A stretch of 64,000 nucleotides of DNA, taken from positions 30,232,431-30,296,430 of the forward strand of contig CM036247.1 in assembly GCA_020698575.1 (NCBI GenBank). Direction: 5' to 3'. The notes beneath the pieces are model-generated. The model had not been told where the DNA came from. It worked only from the letters and a program-made list of their open reading frames with translations, and made no database searches. Both the position numbers and the translations under genes were made by a program. Shown piece after piece: positions 34,686 to 45,071 of the stretch. Source of the DNA: Bostrychus sinensis. Its lineage: Eukaryota > Chordata > Actinopteri > Gobiiformes > Eleotridae. Position 1 is the stretch's first letter, and each line of letters opens with the position of its first letter.

Positions 34686-35510
34686 TGCAGGCGGAGGCTT
34701 AGGATGCGCCACGTACCAAACAATTATCATCATCCTATTAAAGCAGAACCGAGCAATTTGGCAACGCGCGCCGGCAAAAAAGTAACACTCACTTCTTCTC
34801 CCACTATTAGATCAAACTGCCATGACGCCATTGTGCTTTTTCAGTATTAAATCTTAATGATCGGGAAAAGCCGTTGTTGTTACTGCTCATGAAATCGAAG
34901 AATCCGCGTTTCTTCCCGAACGGAAATTTCCAAAAGTGGCGGGGGTAAAATGATTAGTGAGCTTAGTCAGCTGTGAAATTGAGTTTATGGTTTTCAAGAC
35001 GCGGAATTCAATTCGATAATGGGTATTAAGTTGTAGAGAATAATTAATAGTAATTGACTTCCTTCCATCACTATGCAAATGAAGCACAGATAAGCGCAGC
35101 AGCGGCGGCAGTGGCGGGGCTTTTCGGGGGCCAGTCAACTTTGCGAGCGCGGATTAAGTTTATGGAATTTGGTTGGAAAAAAAGAGGAGTGGTTCCTGTT
35201 GGCGGTGATTGCTTTGTTGACACATTGGGGGAGCCGGTGAGGGGTTAGTGTCTCCGCCGGGATTAAAGGAATTGGGTTGTCACAAACTGTCAAGGCGACG
35301 CGAGTTAGGAGCATTCTGCTGCGTTTGTCAGAATGGGCTCACAGGCGGTTGGCGCGTGCTTCCGGAGACTTCATCTGCAAATATGGAAGAGGGAAAAGGA
35401 AGGAGGACTGGATGGAGGAGTGGACCGGGATATTTTTGGAAAGCAGTGTTGCCGTTGGAGTGGGGCAGTTATGGGTAAATGGCACAGCAGTACGGTAAGA
35501 TTTCACTGAC
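34686..35510. other. Repeat-free island, strongest candidate conserved non-coding element
   Basis: About 800 bp without repeat blocks, 3.6-4.5 kb downstream of the nxph1 signal exon inside its intron. It has homeodomain-type TAAT cores (TCTTAATGATC, AATAATTAATAGTAATTGAC), an octamer ATGCAAAT at about 35073-35080, and CpG-rich patches (35095-35155, 35350-35370). Overlapping open frames on both strands argue against coding. Enhancer role is inference. Confidence 0.4.
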
Positions 35511-35976
35511 AAAATGAGTTTAAAAAAAAGCAGTATCATGTCGTAGTGCTTTAGTATCCCTTAGGCCTTTGGTTCCATTAAAGTGATGATCATTCTAAAC
35601 GTAGCTAAAGACAGAAGTTGATTAGATGATCTGTAATTGAGAGGCAAAAAGAAAAACAAAAAAGAAAAATTATGAAAAGGGTGCTAAAACCTAGTCGAGA
35701 TTCTTTAATCACGGAAACATTGAAAAGAAGTCATTTGGACAGGTTTGTAGAACCCATGACGTTTTGTCTCTTTTCCAAGAAACTTTAAATTGTGGATTTT
35801 GTCAGATCATTGTAGACCTTGATAACAAACTAGCTCTTATTAGCAACAGCTGTTTCCAGTCTTTGGCACTGTTGGTATAATGCAGCTTTGACTTTATAGT
35901 AATAATAAAAACATAGAATTTATTTTTCTACATTGCTCTATGTAAGTTCATAGCTACACATCCAGGCTGATTCTCT
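35511..35976. other. Intronic, no recognised feature
   Basis: Nothing supported. Confidence 0.4.
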
Positions 35977-35980
35977 AAAT

Positions 35981-36078
35981 CTACTGGACTTCAAGTTTAT
36001 TTTTCCTCAAAGACGTTTTCGGTGTTAATCCAAACACCTTCATCATCCGTGAGGAAAAACAAACTTGAAGTCCAGTAG
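35981..36078. repeat. 29-bp inverted repeat (hairpin)
   Basis: 35981-36009 and 36050-36078 are reverse complements with one mismatch, separated by a 40-base loop. Arms begin CTACTGGACTTCAAGTTT. Confidence 0.9.
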
Positions 36079-38440
36079 ACTTTTTGTTTGCTGTCTGTAT
36101 TATACATAAGCACAAAAGGTATCATTAAATAGTGAGATCTCACAAAGTAGTGGCATAGCATTCTATACTCAGTACATATTAAGTTTATATGTGTTCATTT
36201 ATCAGATGGAGTCCAATTTTAAATCAGGAAAAACAAAAAGTTAAGGGGAGACACTACAGGCAAAACACTTTTTTTTTTTAATTTAAAAGTTTTGAGCCAG
36301 TTTGTTTCCTTAACATGTGGCTTTAACACAGAAATAAAGAAAATGTCAAATTTACAGAGTAAGGTCTTTAGTTTAATAAGTTACTTGTGTCCATAGATTT
36401 CTATTGAAAATATAAATGTCAAAGGCTGTTTTTCTCAAAATGAGTTTTTCTCACACTCTGACTCAGAAAGCTCCACTTCAGTAGCATCTAAAAATACAAT
36501 TTTTTCCATTCTTGTACTAAACTATATTTTGAAGACTTTTACAGAAGGATTTGTTGATATAAATCCTAGCCAAAAGATAAACTCAGATATCTAGAATCCC
36601 CTCTAAAAAAGCCTTTTTATGAAGTATGTGCACAAAGTGAATCAAGAATTTTAAGCCTGGCTTTCTCCAATGTTCAGACTGTGCATTTTTAGACATATAA
36701 TGCCAAATTTACATATAAAAATATGAACTGACTGAAAATTCCCTACCTTTATGTCAGTAATCTACAGGAAAAGTTTCATATTGATATCTGTTAGTTTAAA
36801 AAAATCTCTATTCGCCTGCAGTGTATCACCTCAAATATGTAAAAACAACAGTGGTTTCACAAAGCGAAACGTTTTGTTTTAATGTCAAAAGATGCAGTCA
36901 AAATTGTAATTTCAATAGTGTATGTTTGTATTTGTATTCAAAAAAATACATTACAGATGCATAAGATTCATTTGAAGCAGACAATTTACTTCCATCACTA
37001 CTGCCCAAAGTAGATAAACTGAGCACAACTCAAGGAGAAGCACACTCATGTTTCTTTCAAACACACATACTCTGCACACAATCATTTGCAAAATACGCCT
37101 TTAGTTTTTGCTGAAATCTTTTCAGCTAATGGTAAATTATTGAGTTGGCGCCCACATAAGAGTGATCTAAATATCAATATACTTATATATATAGATATAC
37201 ACAATATACTTGTACTGGAATGTAAGAAATGCAGGGAACAAGCAGCAAATGTGTTGACTAAATACAGATGCATCAGAGTCAACAAAATTGATAGATAATC
37301 AGTAAATTTAGGGTGGCAAAATGGATAGATAAAAAATAGCGTGGTCCCAAATTCAGGCATTTTAACTTACGTGTCTTATCAAGTAAATGACTCATAATTA
37401 TGATGGTAGATTTGAATTTATATTTTCTGACTGCAGTGAATTCTGTACGTCTAAAAGTGTGGACACCAAAACTTCTCAGGACATTAGGACATTGTAATAG
37501 CAAACTGATATTATTAAGTATTTATTTATTAAACAATTACGTTAAGTAATAATAGTACTTTTAACAATGTAAAGTGAATTTAGGTTTGATGAAGACCGTG
37601 TACCTCAGTTTCTCTTGTTGAAATCTGCATGCAATTCTAAACAAAAAAGTAAAATTTTCATAGTAGTTTTTTTTTCTCCCGACTTCTGAAAAAATAACTT
37701 AAACTTTCTTGTAACAAAATTTAAATTTCTAGAAAAATATCTAGGATTTAGTGTATTAAACAGATGCACAGAGCAGCATGCCCTAAAAGGAAGCATGAAA
37801 AATTATTTTTAAGTAGTGGGTTAGTAATATAATATATTTTGCTGAAATTTGAAAATGGAAATGCTGAGCATGTAACTGTTGGCTGCCATAGAATAAACTG
37901 TTAGATTGGCTAGATTCTTTAAAATTATGAGTAAAACTGTATGAATAGCAGCTTTCCTGATGTACATATAGAGTACTAGAGTGTAATAAAGTATTGCCAG
38001 AATTTGTTTGATATACTTTTTGATGCTACATTTGCAGTATGTTATTTCATACAAATTGACTGCATATAGAAAAACTTATCCAATACATAAGAACTAAACA
38101 AAATATATTTTTCAAAGCATGACAACTTAGTAATTTAGTAATCTGTAGGCATGAAATGTGAGGATTTGGTCATAACATACTTTTTTACAGTGCATGTGAT
38201 ACGGCTACTGCTAATATTGCAATAATGATAAATTTGCCGTATATTGTGCAGCTTTACTTTACTGTTCTGTCCTGTGCACACTGATGTTTCAGATCAATGT
38301 TTCAAATCAGATCTGATTTGAGCCCAGTGTAAACAGCCTGTGTGTGCTTCAAAAAGCTGCTAATTTTTATTAATTTATATTATATATTTATATTATTATT
38401 TGTGTGTCTGTGAAGACTCTCACTCTCCAGGCTAATTGAA
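36079..38440. other. Intronic, no recognised feature
   Basis: 2.4 kb of AT-rich sequence; frames of 60-90 codons on both strands are without support. Confidence 0.4.
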
Positions 38441-38449
38441 TCGCAAAAA

Positions 38450-38660
38450 AAGGTTTATCTGGACTTGTTTTTTAAAGTTGAAGATGTTTCACTTCTTATC
38501 CAAGAAGCTTTCTCACTTCTGAAATTCTCCTTCCTAGGAGCAGATAAACCAGTGAGTGCTCAGTTCAATTTCAGAAGTTCGACTTCTGAAATTGGTTGAG
38601 GTTAAACATCTTCAACTTTAAAAACCAAGATGACTGCTTTTTAACCCTTTTGCTGTGATT
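38450..38660. repeat. Dispersed repeat family D, copy 2, with inverted ends
   Basis: TTTTTAAAGTTGAAGATGTTT at 38470-38490 is inverted as AAACATCTTCAACTTTAAAAA at 38605-38625, so this copy is a foldback unit. The interior matches 6270-6360. Confidence 0.65.
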
Positions 38661-39120
38661 GATTTTTGTTAAATGCTATGATCAGGAGCACACTAGTAAA
38701 CAGTCCACATTTAAGGAAGTGTTGCCTTAAAATGAAAATAAAATAAAACAGCTTTTCTATAATAGTAGTGAAAATACTGACGCTTCATATAATTGTTTAA
38801 ACTTAAAAGATTTGTAGACTTGCTATAGTGAGTTCTATTGGTGAAAGAAATTTAACTCAACATAAAAACTTTCTGAGTTGACTTAACAAGAAAAATGTGA
38901 TGCCTTTCTCTCTGAAGTGAAAAATTATAAAATAACACACTCCACTGCTATATTACCAGTCAATATCAAAGCATCAAATTTAATCAAGTGCCTCAAACGT
39001 ACAAGAAATCCACTTGTCAATAAACAGCAGCACAAATATAGCACAGAAATTAATAAATGAGCTGAGCAATAAAGCAGAAGGTGTTGTGGTGAAAAAGGTC
39101 ACACCAAAGCATGACATTTA
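38661..39120. other. Intronic, no recognised feature
   Basis: Nothing supported. Confidence 0.4.
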
Positions 39121-39126
39121 ACTCAC

Positions 39127-39183
39127 CAGAGACAGGAGCGTTAGCAGCAGCGGCGCTAAAACCCACACACCACAGGTCCTCAT
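39127..39183 (-). CDS. nxph1: Neurexophilin 1 signal-peptide exon (5' coding exon)
   Basis: ATG at 39183-39181 opens MRTCGVWVLAPLLLTLLSL, a short charged start, then a hydrophobic core: a classic secretory signal peptide like the first 20 or so residues of mammalian neurexophilins. The frame runs into a near-consensus donor, CTG|GTGAGT (intron from 39126), and then a stop (TAA) if read through. It is on the same strand as the main exon, and with it gives a protein length close to family expectation. The problem: this donor leaves the frame at phase 0, whereas the main exon's acceptor needs two preceding bases of a split codon. A missed small exon, an alternative splice site or an assembly error must be invoked. 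Assignment to nxph1 rests on position, strand, signal peptide and length. Confidence 0.72.
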
Positions 39184-39408
39184 GGCTGTGTGGAAAACCC
39201 CCCCCTCTTGGTCCCGAACGCCGAAAAAGTCCCCCCCGATCCTGAATGTCGTATCAACTCAAGAGGTCCCAGGGCACCACACCGCACGCAGGCACTCCCA
39301 GGGTCATCCAGGAGGTCAGGGCGCTGCTGGAGAACGGGTGCAGAGCCGGGGTGGAGCTGGTGGGAGGTGGTGCAGAGCAGTTTGTGGAGTGGCAGAGGGG
39401 AGCGCTGG

Positions 39409-39416
39409 TTTATATA
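39409..39416 (-). promoter_or_regulatory. nxph1: TATA box of the nxph1 signal-exon promoter
   Basis: Minus-strand TATATAAA. It would place transcription start near 39380 and leave about 200 bases of 5' UTR before the ATG at 39183. A GA/CT repeat lies just upstream. Confidence 0.55.
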
Positions 39417-39438
39417 CTGGCAGTGAAGATTCAGAAAG

Positions 39439-39464
39439 GGAGAGAGAGAGAGAGAGAGAGAGAA
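39439..39464. repeat. (GA)n microsatellite upstream of the TATA box
   Basis: About 12 GA units (CT on the gene strand), some 25 bases upstream of the TATA box in the sense of transcription. Confidence 0.85.
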
Positions 39465-39744
39465 GGGGATAACAGGGGGGAGGGAAAGGGGTCCGCTGCT
39501 GAGGAGGACTTGAGGAGCAACTTTTTGTGAAGACTCGTGGTGCGCTGACATCTGGTGGTTGTTTGGAGCATAGGTGAGGCAGGACATACACGAGAAAGAC
39601 TGAAAGAAACTGTATTTAGTAAAAGGGAGTCTATATAGGATATTGATTCTCTATTGTAGGTAACTGTATACACACTCTGGGTTTGGAGAAGTAGACAGGA
39701 GCAAAGACACAGGCTCTGTGGTATGTATGTATTTCAATAAACTT
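39465..39744. other. Upstream of nxph1, no further feature recognised
   Basis: GC-richer to about 39590, consistent with proximal promoter sequence, then AT-rich. No motif I would name. Confidence 0.35.
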
Positions 39745-40140
39745 ATGGTGGCACTTTATTTTACACTAACTTGTTACAATGTAGATAGATAGATGATAGA
39801 TTTATTTGTCACATGTTAAAACACCAAGGTTAAAACATGCAGTGAAATGCAAGATGAACCTTACTCTGTCTCGATAGTGCAAAAACTGTGCATTTTATAA
39901 ATATACATAAATAATATTAATTTAAAACATACTCTTGCAAATTTTATTTGGCTAAGTGCAGTCCATTTTGCTTGTCTCTGTCTCTAAGCACAATGTAACA
40001 CTGTGTAAATAACTGTAATAACATGTAACTACATTGTAATTAGATTATGGAATTATGTGTAATTACAGATTGTAAGTACAATAATAATAATGCATATTTG
40101 TTACACTTGAGTAATTACAGACATGGCCATATGCACCATA
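39745..40140. repeat. Dispersed repeat family H, interrupted copy
   Basis: GGCACTTTATTTTACACTAACTTGTTACAATGTA at the left matches the terminus of the foldback unit at 46050. 39990-40135 has TGTAACA/TAACTACA-rich sequence of the same kind. A GATA tract and unrelated sequence lie between. Confidence 0.5.
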
Positions 40141-40183
40141 GAGGTCACAGAGGTCTGGACCTTGGCGTTTTTCTAATACCAGC

Positions 40184-41715
40184 CTAAACCAGATCTAAAC
40201 AAGGAATAAACCAGGTTTAAACAAGGACTAAACCAGGTCTAAACAAGGACTAAACCAGATCTAAACAAGGACTAAACCAGATCTAAACAAGGAATAAACC
40301 AGGTTTAAACAAGGACTAAACCAGGTCTAAACAAGGACTAAACCAGATCTAAACAAGGAATAAACCAGATCTAAACAAGGACTAAACCAGATCTAAACAG
40401 GGAATAAACCAGGTTTAAACAAGGACTAAACCAGGTCTAAACAAGGACTAAACCAGATCTAAACAAGGAATAAACCAGGTTTAAACAAGGACTAAACCAG
40501 GTCTAAACAAGGACTAAACCAGATCTAAACAAGGAATAAACCAGGTTTAAACAAGGACTAAACCAGGTCTAAACAAGAACTAAACAAAGACTAAACCAGG
40601 TCTAAACAAGGACTAAACCAGGTCTAAACAAGGACTAAACCAGGTCTAAACAAGGAATAAACCAGGACTAAACCAGGACTAAACAAAGACTAAACCAGGT
40701 CTAAACAAGGACTAAACCAGGTTTAAACAAGAACTAAACCTGGTCTAAACCAGGACTAAACCAGGTCTAAACAAGAAAAAAAGTAGTCTAAACCCAGGCT
40801 TATTTAGAAAAAAAAAAAAAAACAGGACTAAGTCAAGTCTGAACAAGAACTAGACCACGATTAAACAAGCACTAAACCAGGACTAAACCAGGTTTAAACA
40901 AGGACTAAACCAGGTTTAAACAAGAACTAAACCAGGTCTAAACAAGAAAAAACTTGTCTAAACCCAGACTTATTTAGAAAAAAGACAGGACTAATTCAAG
41001 TCTGAATAAGGACTAAAGCAGGATTAAACAAGGACTAAACCAGGTCTAAACAAGAACTAAACCAGGTCTAAACAAAGATTAAACCAGGTCTAAACAAGCA
41101 CTAAACCAGGACTAATCCAGGCCTAAACCATGTCTAAACCAGGACTAAACAAGGTCTAAACCAGGTCTAAACCAAGACTAAAACAGGTTTAAACCAGGAC
41201 TAAACCCAGACTAAGTCAGGTCTAAACAAGGACTAAACCCAGACTAATCCAGGTCTAAACAAGGCCTAAACCAGGACTAAACCAGGTCTAAACCAGGACA
41301 AACCAGGACTAAACCAGTTCTAAACAAGGACTAAACCAGATCTAAATAAGGACTAAACCAGGTTTAAACCAGGACTAAACCAGGTCTAAACAAGGACTAA
41401 ACTAGGTCTAAACAAGGACTAAACCCGGACTAATCCAGGTCTAAACAAGGCCTAAACCAGACCTAAACCAGGACTAAACCAGTTCTAAACAAGGACTAAA
41501 CCAGGACTAAACCAGGACAAAACCAGGACAAAACCAGGACTAAACAAGGCCTAAACCAGGACAAAACCAGGACTAAACCAGTTCTAAACAAGGAGTAAAC
41601 CAGGACAAAACCAGGATTAAACCAGTTCTAAACAAGGACTAAACCAGGTCTAAGCAAGGACTAAACCAGGACTAATCTAGGTCTAAACCAGGACTAAACC
41701 AAAATCAAACCATGT
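40184..41715. repeat. 1.5-kb minisatellite, 22-bp units with a 66-bp higher-order repeat
   Basis: Tandem array of ACTAAACCAGGTCTAAACAAGG-type 22-bp units, itself made of two related 11-mers. In the first 400 bp three unit variants (GGAATAAACCAGGTTTAAACAA, GGACTAAACCAGGTCTAAACAA, GGACTAAACCAGATCTAAACAA) recur as an ordered A-B-C triplet, giving a 66-bp period. Further right the array is more degenerate, with 11-, 22- and 33-bp periods. Confidence 0.95.
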
Positions 41716-42015
41716 CTACCAAACCATGAATAATACATGTTAAGACAAACAAAACTTTTTTCCCCATTCTTAAATCTGATGGTTTAGTTTACAGCCATAT
41801 TGCTAACACATGATTAAAATCAGACGAGGTCATTTGGACGCCAAAATAAAATAATCCACAAAAATTAAGTGAACTTTTTGGAATTGCAATTTGGCTTTTG
41901 ATGCAATTTAAATAAAAAATGCTTTAAGTATGACTTCCTGTCAATATAAAGGGTTAAATAAATATAATATGAATGTATTATGAAACAACAGTGACTTGAA
42001 TAAAGCCCTGCATGC
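41716..42015. other. No recognised feature
   Basis: Nothing supported. Confidence 0.4.
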
Positions 42016-42019
42016 ACAA

Positions 42020-42300
42020 TAATAATGCATTAGTCTTATATAGCGCTTTTCTAGACACTCAAGGTAATTATATAATTGGGTGCACATTATTCATTCATTC
42101 GGCGGTGGAAGCATGGCTGCCATTTTCCTCTGACCATCAACAAACACAGTCACACTGACACATTCATACAGGCAAGGTGGGCCAAGTGTCTTGCCCAAGG
42201 ACACAACGACAGTGTGCAAGGCCTGCAGCTGGTCTCGAACTGCAAACCTTTGGGCAACCGTCTCTACTGACTGATTAGCCACTCAGCTAAACCACACTGA
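42020..42300 (-). repeat. tRNA-derived SINE copy, minus strand
   Basis: Reverse orientation: TATATAGCGCTTTTCTAGACACTCAAGG (tail), GTGTCTTGCCCAAGGACACAACG (middle), CTCGAACTGCAAACC and GCCACTCAGCTAAACC (head). Confidence 0.75.
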
Positions 42301-43190
42301 ATACTCAAGTAACGACACTTCATGACCACAAGTGAGGCTAACCATTGCTTGAGTAAAAGCTTTCACCCATATGCACAAGTTAGGATTGAACCCATAACCT
42401 TCTGATGACTGCTAACGTATTGAGCTTGCCTGTGAGTGAATATGAACGTATACAGGTAGTAGCACGTATTTGTATTTTTTTTTTAAATTAAATTCACATT
42501 TTCTTGTATGAAAATGCCCTTTCCTAGCTGAAGCCCAGGATGTGAATGCAGCCTCCACCTTTAAGCGCACTGATCTAAATAAACAAAGTTGCCATGGTGA
42601 TCTCATGAAGACGTTGGCATCTCATAACAGCGGCGGATTAGGAAATGTCATCTTTTAATAATGTCTGCTCTAATACCAGCTGCTTTATGAGTGAGGGACA
42701 TGATTTACTCTGGGCTCTGGGCAATTAACCCCTTATCTGTTCTGCAGGGTGTCTGTGGGCAGTTTATTCACTCTGCAACGCTTGACTCTCGGTCAACAAC
42801 AAACTTGTTTAGTGCCACCTTTAATGTTGTTTTCATGTTCTAGAGTTTGGTGTCAACAATCTCAGATGAAGGGCAGGAGGCAGTGTTATGCTATGGGTTT
42901 GATACTATATTTAAACAGAAAATACACAAATATTGAACCTGATCGTGTCATAATAACAGGGGCGATCACCTATTAAACAGAAGGCTGGGGGTTAGATTCC
43001 TGCTCTGACCCAGGCCATGCTGTTGTCGGTTGGATCTGAATTCATTAGGATGTGCTTTCTTAAAGGAATTATAGTATGCTATTATTTATCTAAACCAATC
43101 TTGGTCACCTCTTGAACAGCAGCATGTTTATAAGCTTTAAAAACATTATGTAACTAAAATAAAACATTTTTAATACGTTCTCTACCAGTG
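42301..43190. other. No recognised feature
   Basis: No gene signal or defined repeat. Confidence 0.4.
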
Positions 43191-43370
43191 CCATAAATAA
43201 ACGGGGGAAGAGACCAACAGACTGCAGTGGCATGTTGTGGTATAAATAAAACTCCTGCACACTGTCTCACTCTTCATTTAATCATTTACTGAGCAATGTT
43301 TCGGTCTGTCAGACCTTCATCAGGCTTTCAAGCCTTAAATTTTTAAATCAAGATTAAATGAAGAGTGAGA
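43191..43370. repeat. Probable dispersed repeat fragment
   Basis: TGAGCAATGTTTCGGTCTGTCAGACCTTCATCAGGC is a familiar teleost interspersed motif. GAAGAGTGAGAC recurs inverted at 43262 and 43358 (ACTCTTCATTTAATC / GATTAAATGAAGAGTGAGAC), giving a small foldback. Confidence 0.5.
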
Positions 43371-43508
43371 CATCCTAACCCTATTCCTAACCTTAACCAG
43401 TTTGACAAATAAACTAATTTTTGTCAAAATTAGCATGAATGCTAGAGTCGCTGACATGTACCAGAGCTTCCACAGCAACTTCCTGCAAAATCACGGCCAC
43501 CGAAACCA

Positions 43509-43893
43509 GGGATGTTTCTCAAAGCCCAGGTACCTTGCCTTGCCTTGAAAGTGATTTCCTCCAAAGCCACTTCCTTCTAATCCAAGGCAAGTGTCCTCCC
43601 TTGGTTCAATTAAACGGCAATGGAACAGACTTCAGAGTGAATGAGGAGCGTCACCACAGTCACACCTCCTGCCTGGTTTTAGTGTCATTTTTTCAGATAT
43701 ACTTGTGAAATCTTTACATGTGGATTATATTGATACAATACTTAAATTTTTACCACTTATTTAGTCTTTTATAAACAGAGAGGGGGGAGTTCACCTGGGG
43801 TGGGGGGTCACTTTTTTTGTGTGTGTGTGTGTGTGTGGGGGGGGGGGGGGGGTACTAAGGGGGAGGGGGTCACCTTGGGAGGAAGTAAACTTT

Positions 43894-43924
<31 letters not shown>

Positions 43925-44260
43925 GGCATTGTGAGGGGGGCATCTTTTTGTGTGTTTGCTACATTTTAGCTTATAAATAATCTCAAATTTGCTAAATAAG
44001 CTTTTAAAAGTAATACATGCCCATGCCATTTTTTCAAAAAAGCTGCAGGGCATTGTGGGTGATTTTAGCCCATGCAAGGCAGCGAAAGATCCACGGATGT
44101 ATCCTTGGTGAATTAGCCATGTGTGTGCCCGGAGGACACCTGCCTAGGAAGGACATGAACATTGGAACACACCTTGGTCGACAGATGATGAGGTGGATGC
44201 CTTTCTGTGATGTAATCAAGGCAAGGCAAGGCAAGGTACCTGGGCTTTGAGAAACACCCC
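43509..44260. mobile_element. 752-bp element with inverted ends over 35 bp
   Basis: Left end GGGATGTTTCTCAAAGCCCAGGTACCTTGCCTTGCCTTG and right end (reverse complement GGGGTGTTTCTCAAAGCCC...) match over about 39 bp with one mismatch, then vary in the number of GCCTT units. No clear target duplication. The middle contains GT and G runs. No transposase frame recognised; superfamily open. Confidence 0.78.
43818..43930. repeat. (GT)n followed by long G runs
   Basis: GT repeat at 43820-43837, G runs at about 43838-43852 and 43904-43926, plus shorter G blocks. A strong G-quadruplex candidate and a likely site of length error. Confidence 0.85.
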
Positions 44261-44269
44261 AGTACAAAA

Positions 44270-44491
44270 TGCCTGTTTTTTAGTGTGTCCTGGATGTAGA
44301 GGGCTTGTGGATTGGTCAGAGCTTCCTGGAGTGGGTGGGGCCTTGTGAGAGAGACTGAGGCCTCAGAAACTCAGTGCCAGTAAATACAGGATTACTCAAA
44401 CAGGCATGAATGAAAGTATATTTAACTCCAGGATTGTTTTTGATGAGGGAACAACATTATAACATGGGAGTATATAATATGTCCCATTTAA
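44270..44491. mobile_element. Partial TTAA element, copy 1
   Basis: 44314-44490 is similar to 44865-45071 (GGTCAGAGCTTCCTGGAGTGGGT, CCTCAGAAACTCAG, ATACAGGATTA, ACAGGC.TGAATGAAA, GAGGGAACA). It ends TATAATATGTCCCATTTAA exactly where copy 2 begins. Confidence 0.65.
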
Positions 44492-45071
44492 AGGAGACAC
44501 ATTATATTAAATCGACTTTTGGAATTTTTCATTCATGCATTTTTGAGTATGTACCTGTATGCTGAGGTGCGGAAAATTCTTGGTTTCAGGGTTAGGCTTG
44601 GTAACCTGCGCTGTGGTGGCAGGACTACGGCCCCGTAGGGGTTGGCTTGTCCACCACGCTGTCCTTATGTTTTGTTGGGCCGGCTTCCCAGTGTGCACCT
44701 TTCCTTTGTTACTTTGGGTATCGGGGTTTTGTTTGAGGGGTTTTGTTTAAGTAAAGAAGAACTAAAGAAATGCAACAAAAACCAAGAACGAACAAGTAAA
44801 ATAACTTTTGACTGGTAACCCTTGACTCCTGTGCCCTTAAATATGTTTCAAATATGTTTTTTTGATTGGTCAGTGCTTCCTGGAGTGGGTAGGGTTTGTG
44901 GAACAGGCGGGGGCTTGTGTGCCTCAGAAACTCAGCTCCAGAGAATACAGGATTATTTAAACAGGCGTGAATGAAACAAAACACAACTCCGGGTATTTTT
45001 TGTGACGAGGGAACATTAAAACATAAAAAAAGGGGGAAAAAAGTTGAATTTGTATAATATAGCCCCTTTAA
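44488..45071. mobile_element. TTAA-flanked element, copy 2 (piggyBac- or Kolobok-like)
   Basis: Starts TTAA AGGAGACACATTATA at 44488 and ends TATAATATAGCCCCTTTAA at 45071. The termini are inverted over about 30 bp with several mismatches. TTAA on both sides fits a TTAA-targeting transposon. Opposite-strand frames at 44507-44984 have no transposase motif. Confidence 0.65.

Larger units (their letters stand above)
11229..39126 (-). other. nxph1: nxph1 intron of about 27.9 kb (inferred)
   Basis: Bounded by the acceptor at 11229-11230 and the GTGAGT donor at 39126-39121, both read on the minus strand. Contains the mobile elements and GC-richer islands listed separately. Whether an additional small exon lies inside is open, because the two flanking exons do not join in frame. 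Confidence 0.7.

Noticed and set aside
39182..39673. Several 70-135 codon frames on both strands upstream of the signal exon
   Set aside because: They overlap each other, run through the GA repeat and GC-rich promoter DNA, and have no domains.
40184..41715. CRISPR-like array
   Set aside because: Units are contiguous and near-identical with no unique spacers, in a vertebrate genome; it is a minisatellite.
43808..44077. Pro-rich minus-strand frame over the G runs
   Set aside because: Produced by C/G homopolymers; no coding meaning.
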